Made by a program: the position numbers and the translations under genes
The notes under the pieces: generated by a model
Database searches by the model: none
What the model was told of the DNA's origin: nothing
Seen by the model: only the letters and a program-made list of their open reading frames with translations
DNA from: Atopobium sp. UBA2090
GTDB lineage: Bacteria; Actinomycetota; Coriobacteriia; Coriobacteriales; Atopobiaceae
Direction: 5' to 3'
Length of the DNA: 6,865 bases
Assembly: GCA_002331575.1 (NCBI GenBank)
Contig: DCZG01000096.1
Span: 28,789-35,653 of the forward strand
Part shown: positions 5,281-6,865 of the stretch, piece after piece
Position numbering within the stretch: position 1 is the stretch's first letter
Layout of the letters: every line of letters begins with the position of its first letter

Positions 5281-5911
5281 ATGTACACGCTGGAGCAGAG
5301 ACAAAAGGCCGTCGAGACGTTCGTCAGGTTCGACCACAGCTATGCCGACACGATAGCCGAGCTCGGCTACCCGACCAGGACGGCGCCGGGGAGCTGGTGG
5401 CTGGAGTTCGCGGAGCACGGGGTGGTCCGGTCGAGCAAGCGCGAGCGCGAGCCCCGCTATGCCGAGGAGCAGAAGCGTGCCGCGGTTGACTATTACCTCG
5501 GGCACGGCAGGAGCCTGGCACGCACGATGCGGGCGATGGGCTACCCGAGCCACGAGGTCCTCGCCTCCTGGGTCGACGAGCTCGCGCCCGGCGAGAGGAA
5601 GAGGCGTCCTGACCCCTGTCGAGAGCCGCCGTCGCTTGGGGAGAAGGTGCTGGTCGTCGCCGAACTCGAGGCGCGAGACGGCACCGCCGCCGAAGTCGCC
5701 GGCAGGCATGGCGTGTCCAGGACGTCGCCGTACGCGTGGCGCGGGGAGCTGCTCGGGGGCCATGATGGCGTCGACGGCGATGCCGGACACGAGAGGAGAC
5801 CCGCGAGCGAGGAGCGCGACAGGCTGCCCGACGACGTCGACGAGCCGCGGGAGGCGGCCGACGGCCTGCGAACCGAGGTCCGCAGGCCGTCGGCTCGAGC
5901 TCGACGTGTAA
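5281..5911 (+). pseudogene. IS3-type transposase OrfA, frameshifted and cut off
   Basis: The ATG at 5281 has GGGAGG upstream. The product opens MYTLEQRQKAVETFVRFDHS and has successive helix-turn-helix-like units: YADTIAELGYPTRTAPGSWW, then YAEEQKRAAVDYYLGHGRSL with AMGYPSHEVLASWVDELAPG, then AAEVAGRHGVSRTSPYAWRG. Such chains of HTH units are found in OrfA of IS3-type elements in high-G+C gut actinobacteria (family assignment from memory). Near the end the expected RRLELDV is found only in a neighbouring frame, ending at a TAA at 5909-5911; in the original frame it reads RRPSARARR and runs on into unrelated sequence until 5979. So a frameshift occurred before or near 5887. No OrfB with a DDE catalytic core follows, because IS30-type sequence begins instead. 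The element cannot move by itself. Confidence 0.65.
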
Positions 5912-6045
5912 TGTGGCTGACAATTTCTGGACATGGATTTGACTACTTGAATTCTCATTCCGAGTGCAACGCCCCGTGAGCTGGAAAGACCCACGGCGCC
6001 CCGATAGGATGGTGCTTGCGACAGACATCACCCTCGGAGGCGGCC
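5912..6045 (+). other. Left flank of the IS30-type transposase gene, likely holding its left end
   Basis: Composition drops to moderate G+C between 5912 and 5970, which separates the broken IS3-type gene from the IS30-type gene. The left terminal inverted repeat of the IS30 element probably lies here, perhaps around the A+T-richer TTGAATTCTCATTCCGAGTG near 5947-5966, but the matching right end is beyond the window and the boundary cannot be fixed. CCGTG (5974-5978) and CACGG (5992-5996) could form a small hairpin ahead of the transposase, as found in some elements to limit read-through transcription. CTCGGAGG just before 6046 is the ribosome-binding site. Confidence 0.35.
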
Positions 6046-6865
6046 ATGGGCCAGTACGAGCATCCTGCCATCAGCGAGCGCGAGGACATAATGTGCATGA
6101 GGAGGGAGGGCCTCTCGGTCCGCGAGGTCGCCCGGCGGCTTGGCAGGGACAAGTCCACCGTCTCGCGCGAGCTCTCCCGCAACTCCCGCGACGGGCTCTA
6201 CCGGGCCTCCGACGCCCAGGCGGCGGCCGACGGGAGGAGGCTCCGCTGCGTGCGCCCCAGGGTCCTCGACGACCCCGACCTGGGGTCGCTCGTGCAGCGG
6301 CTGATACTCGTCGGGCGGTGGTCGCCCGAGCAGGTCGCGGGCAGGGTCCGGCTCGAGGAGGGACGCCCGGCCGTCTCGGCCGCCACCACCTGCCGCGCGA
6401 TCAACGGCCACAGGCTCGACCCGCCCGAGCTCGCGGGCACCAAGCGCGGGCTGCGCTCGCGCCTCCGGCACAGGGGCAAGCGACGGCACCGGCGCGGGGA
6501 GGATGAGCGGCGCGGCAGGATCCGCGTGGCCCACGACATCACGGAGAGGCCCGCCGAGGCCGAGGCCCGCTCCAGGCTCGGCGACTGGGAGGCCGACACG
6601 GTCGCCGGCCTCCGGGGAGGCCCGTGCCTGGTCACCAGCGTCGACCGCATGAGCGGCTACCTCGTCGGCGGCAAGGCCTCCGCCAGGAACGCGTACGCGG
6701 TGGGAGGGGTCATGGTCGCCTCGCTGGCGGGGCAGCCGCTCGAGACCGCGGCGCCGGACCGCGGCGCGGAGTTCGCCGACTCCGACGAGGTCTCGAGAGC
6801 CCTCGGGGTCGAGTCCTGCTTCGCCCTGCCGAGGCACCCCTGGGAGAGGGGCACGAACGAGAACA
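6046..6865 (+). CDS. IS30-family transposase, partial (3' end beyond right edge)
   Basis: GGAGG lies six bases before the ATG at 6046. Residues 12-46 form the IS30-type N-terminal helix-turn-helix (SVREVARRLGRDKSTVSREL), which binds the terminal repeats. RWSPEQVAGRVRLE (91-104) is the family's second conserved block. The DDE catalytic core follows: D184 in GDWEADTVAG, D238 in PDRGAEFA and E272 in RGTNEN. The usual DNGxEF is DRGAEF here. IS30 transposases insert the element by cut-and-paste through a circular intermediate. The 273 residues present are about three quarters or more of the usual length, with only the tail lost at the window edge, and no frameshift or stop is seen, so the element may be active. 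Codon use is extremely G+C-rich in third positions, unlike the peptide operon, which indicates a different origin or age. Confidence 0.92.
   Translation, partial: MGQYEHPAISEREDIMCMRREGLSVREVARRLGRDKSTVSRELSRNSRDGLYRASDAQAAADGRRLRCVRPRVLDDPDLGSLVQRLILVGRWSPEQVAGRVRLEEGRPAVSAATTCRAINGHRLDPPELAGTKRGLRSRLRHRGKRRHRRGEDERRGRIRVAHDITERPAEAEARSRLGDWEADTVAGLRGGPCLVTSVDRMSGYLVGGKASARNAYAVGGVMVASLAGQPLETAAPDRGAEFADSDEVSRALGVESCFALPRHPWERGTNEN

Noticed and set aside
4936..5994. Long minus-strand frame of 352 codons opposite the IS3-type gene
   Set aside because: It is proline-, arginine- and alanine-rich with no motif, spans several unrelated segments, and is the expected antisense shadow of G+C-rich coding DNA.
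6028..6837. Minus-strand frame of 269 codons opposite the IS30 transposase
   Set aside because: It is the mirror frame of a clear DDE transposase and has low-complexity composition with no recognisable domain.
1..6865. CRISPR arrays or tandem repeats
   Set aside because: I saw no regularly spaced direct repeats on reading the window.

Overview
The window joins two compositionally different pieces of DNA. Bases 1 to about 4900 have moderate G+C, and every supported gene there lies on the minus strand. Bases from about 4910 to 6865 are visibly much richer in G+C and carry insertion-sequence genes on the plus strand. The strongly G+C-biased transposases resemble those of high-G+C Actinomycetota, and my best guess is a gut-type Coriobacteriia genome carrying a lower-G+C accessory island. 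That assignment is inference: no rRNA or housekeeping gene is present to confirm it.

The core of the island, in minus-strand order, is: a 56-residue protein with two CXXCXGXG zinc-type motifs (4350-4520); a 165-residue protein of unknown function (3828-4325); a 36-residue zinc-ribbon protein (3588-3698); a 432-residue radical SAM/SPASM enzyme with a complete CXXXCXXC site and all seven SPASM cysteines (2213-3511); and a 61-residue peptide with six cysteines in its C-terminal half (2031-2216), whose ATG overlaps the enzyme's stop codon (ATGA). This is the layout of a biosynthetic locus for a ribosomally made, post-translationally modified peptide (RiPP). The enzyme would act on the small peptide, most plausibly forming thioether or similar radical cross-links from its cysteines. 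I do not recognise the precursor as a named family, so this is the best candidate for an undescribed system.

Downstream on the same strand come a strong 8-bp hairpin (1978-2006), a 70-residue protein of unknown function (1745-1957), a 352-residue Sel1/TPR-like helical-repeat protein with a TTG start (566-1624), a 43-codon ORF (367-498), and a membrane protein that runs off the left edge (1-330). The last two lie in the same frame and are separated by one TAG. A putative promoter for the operon lies at 4562-4589, with a run of seven G/C pairs in its spacer.

Upstream of the operon, 4684-4911 holds the C-terminal end of a gene with an RRxxWHxxWT-type motif, apparently cut off where the G+C-rich DNA begins. 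That DNA contains an unassigned 370-bp stretch, an IS3-type OrfA that is frameshifted and has lost its catalytic partner (5281-5911), and an IS30-family transposase that is intact as far as the right edge (6046-6865). No peptide transporter or leader peptidase is visible, so the export part of the system, if there is one, lies beyond the left edge or elsewhere.
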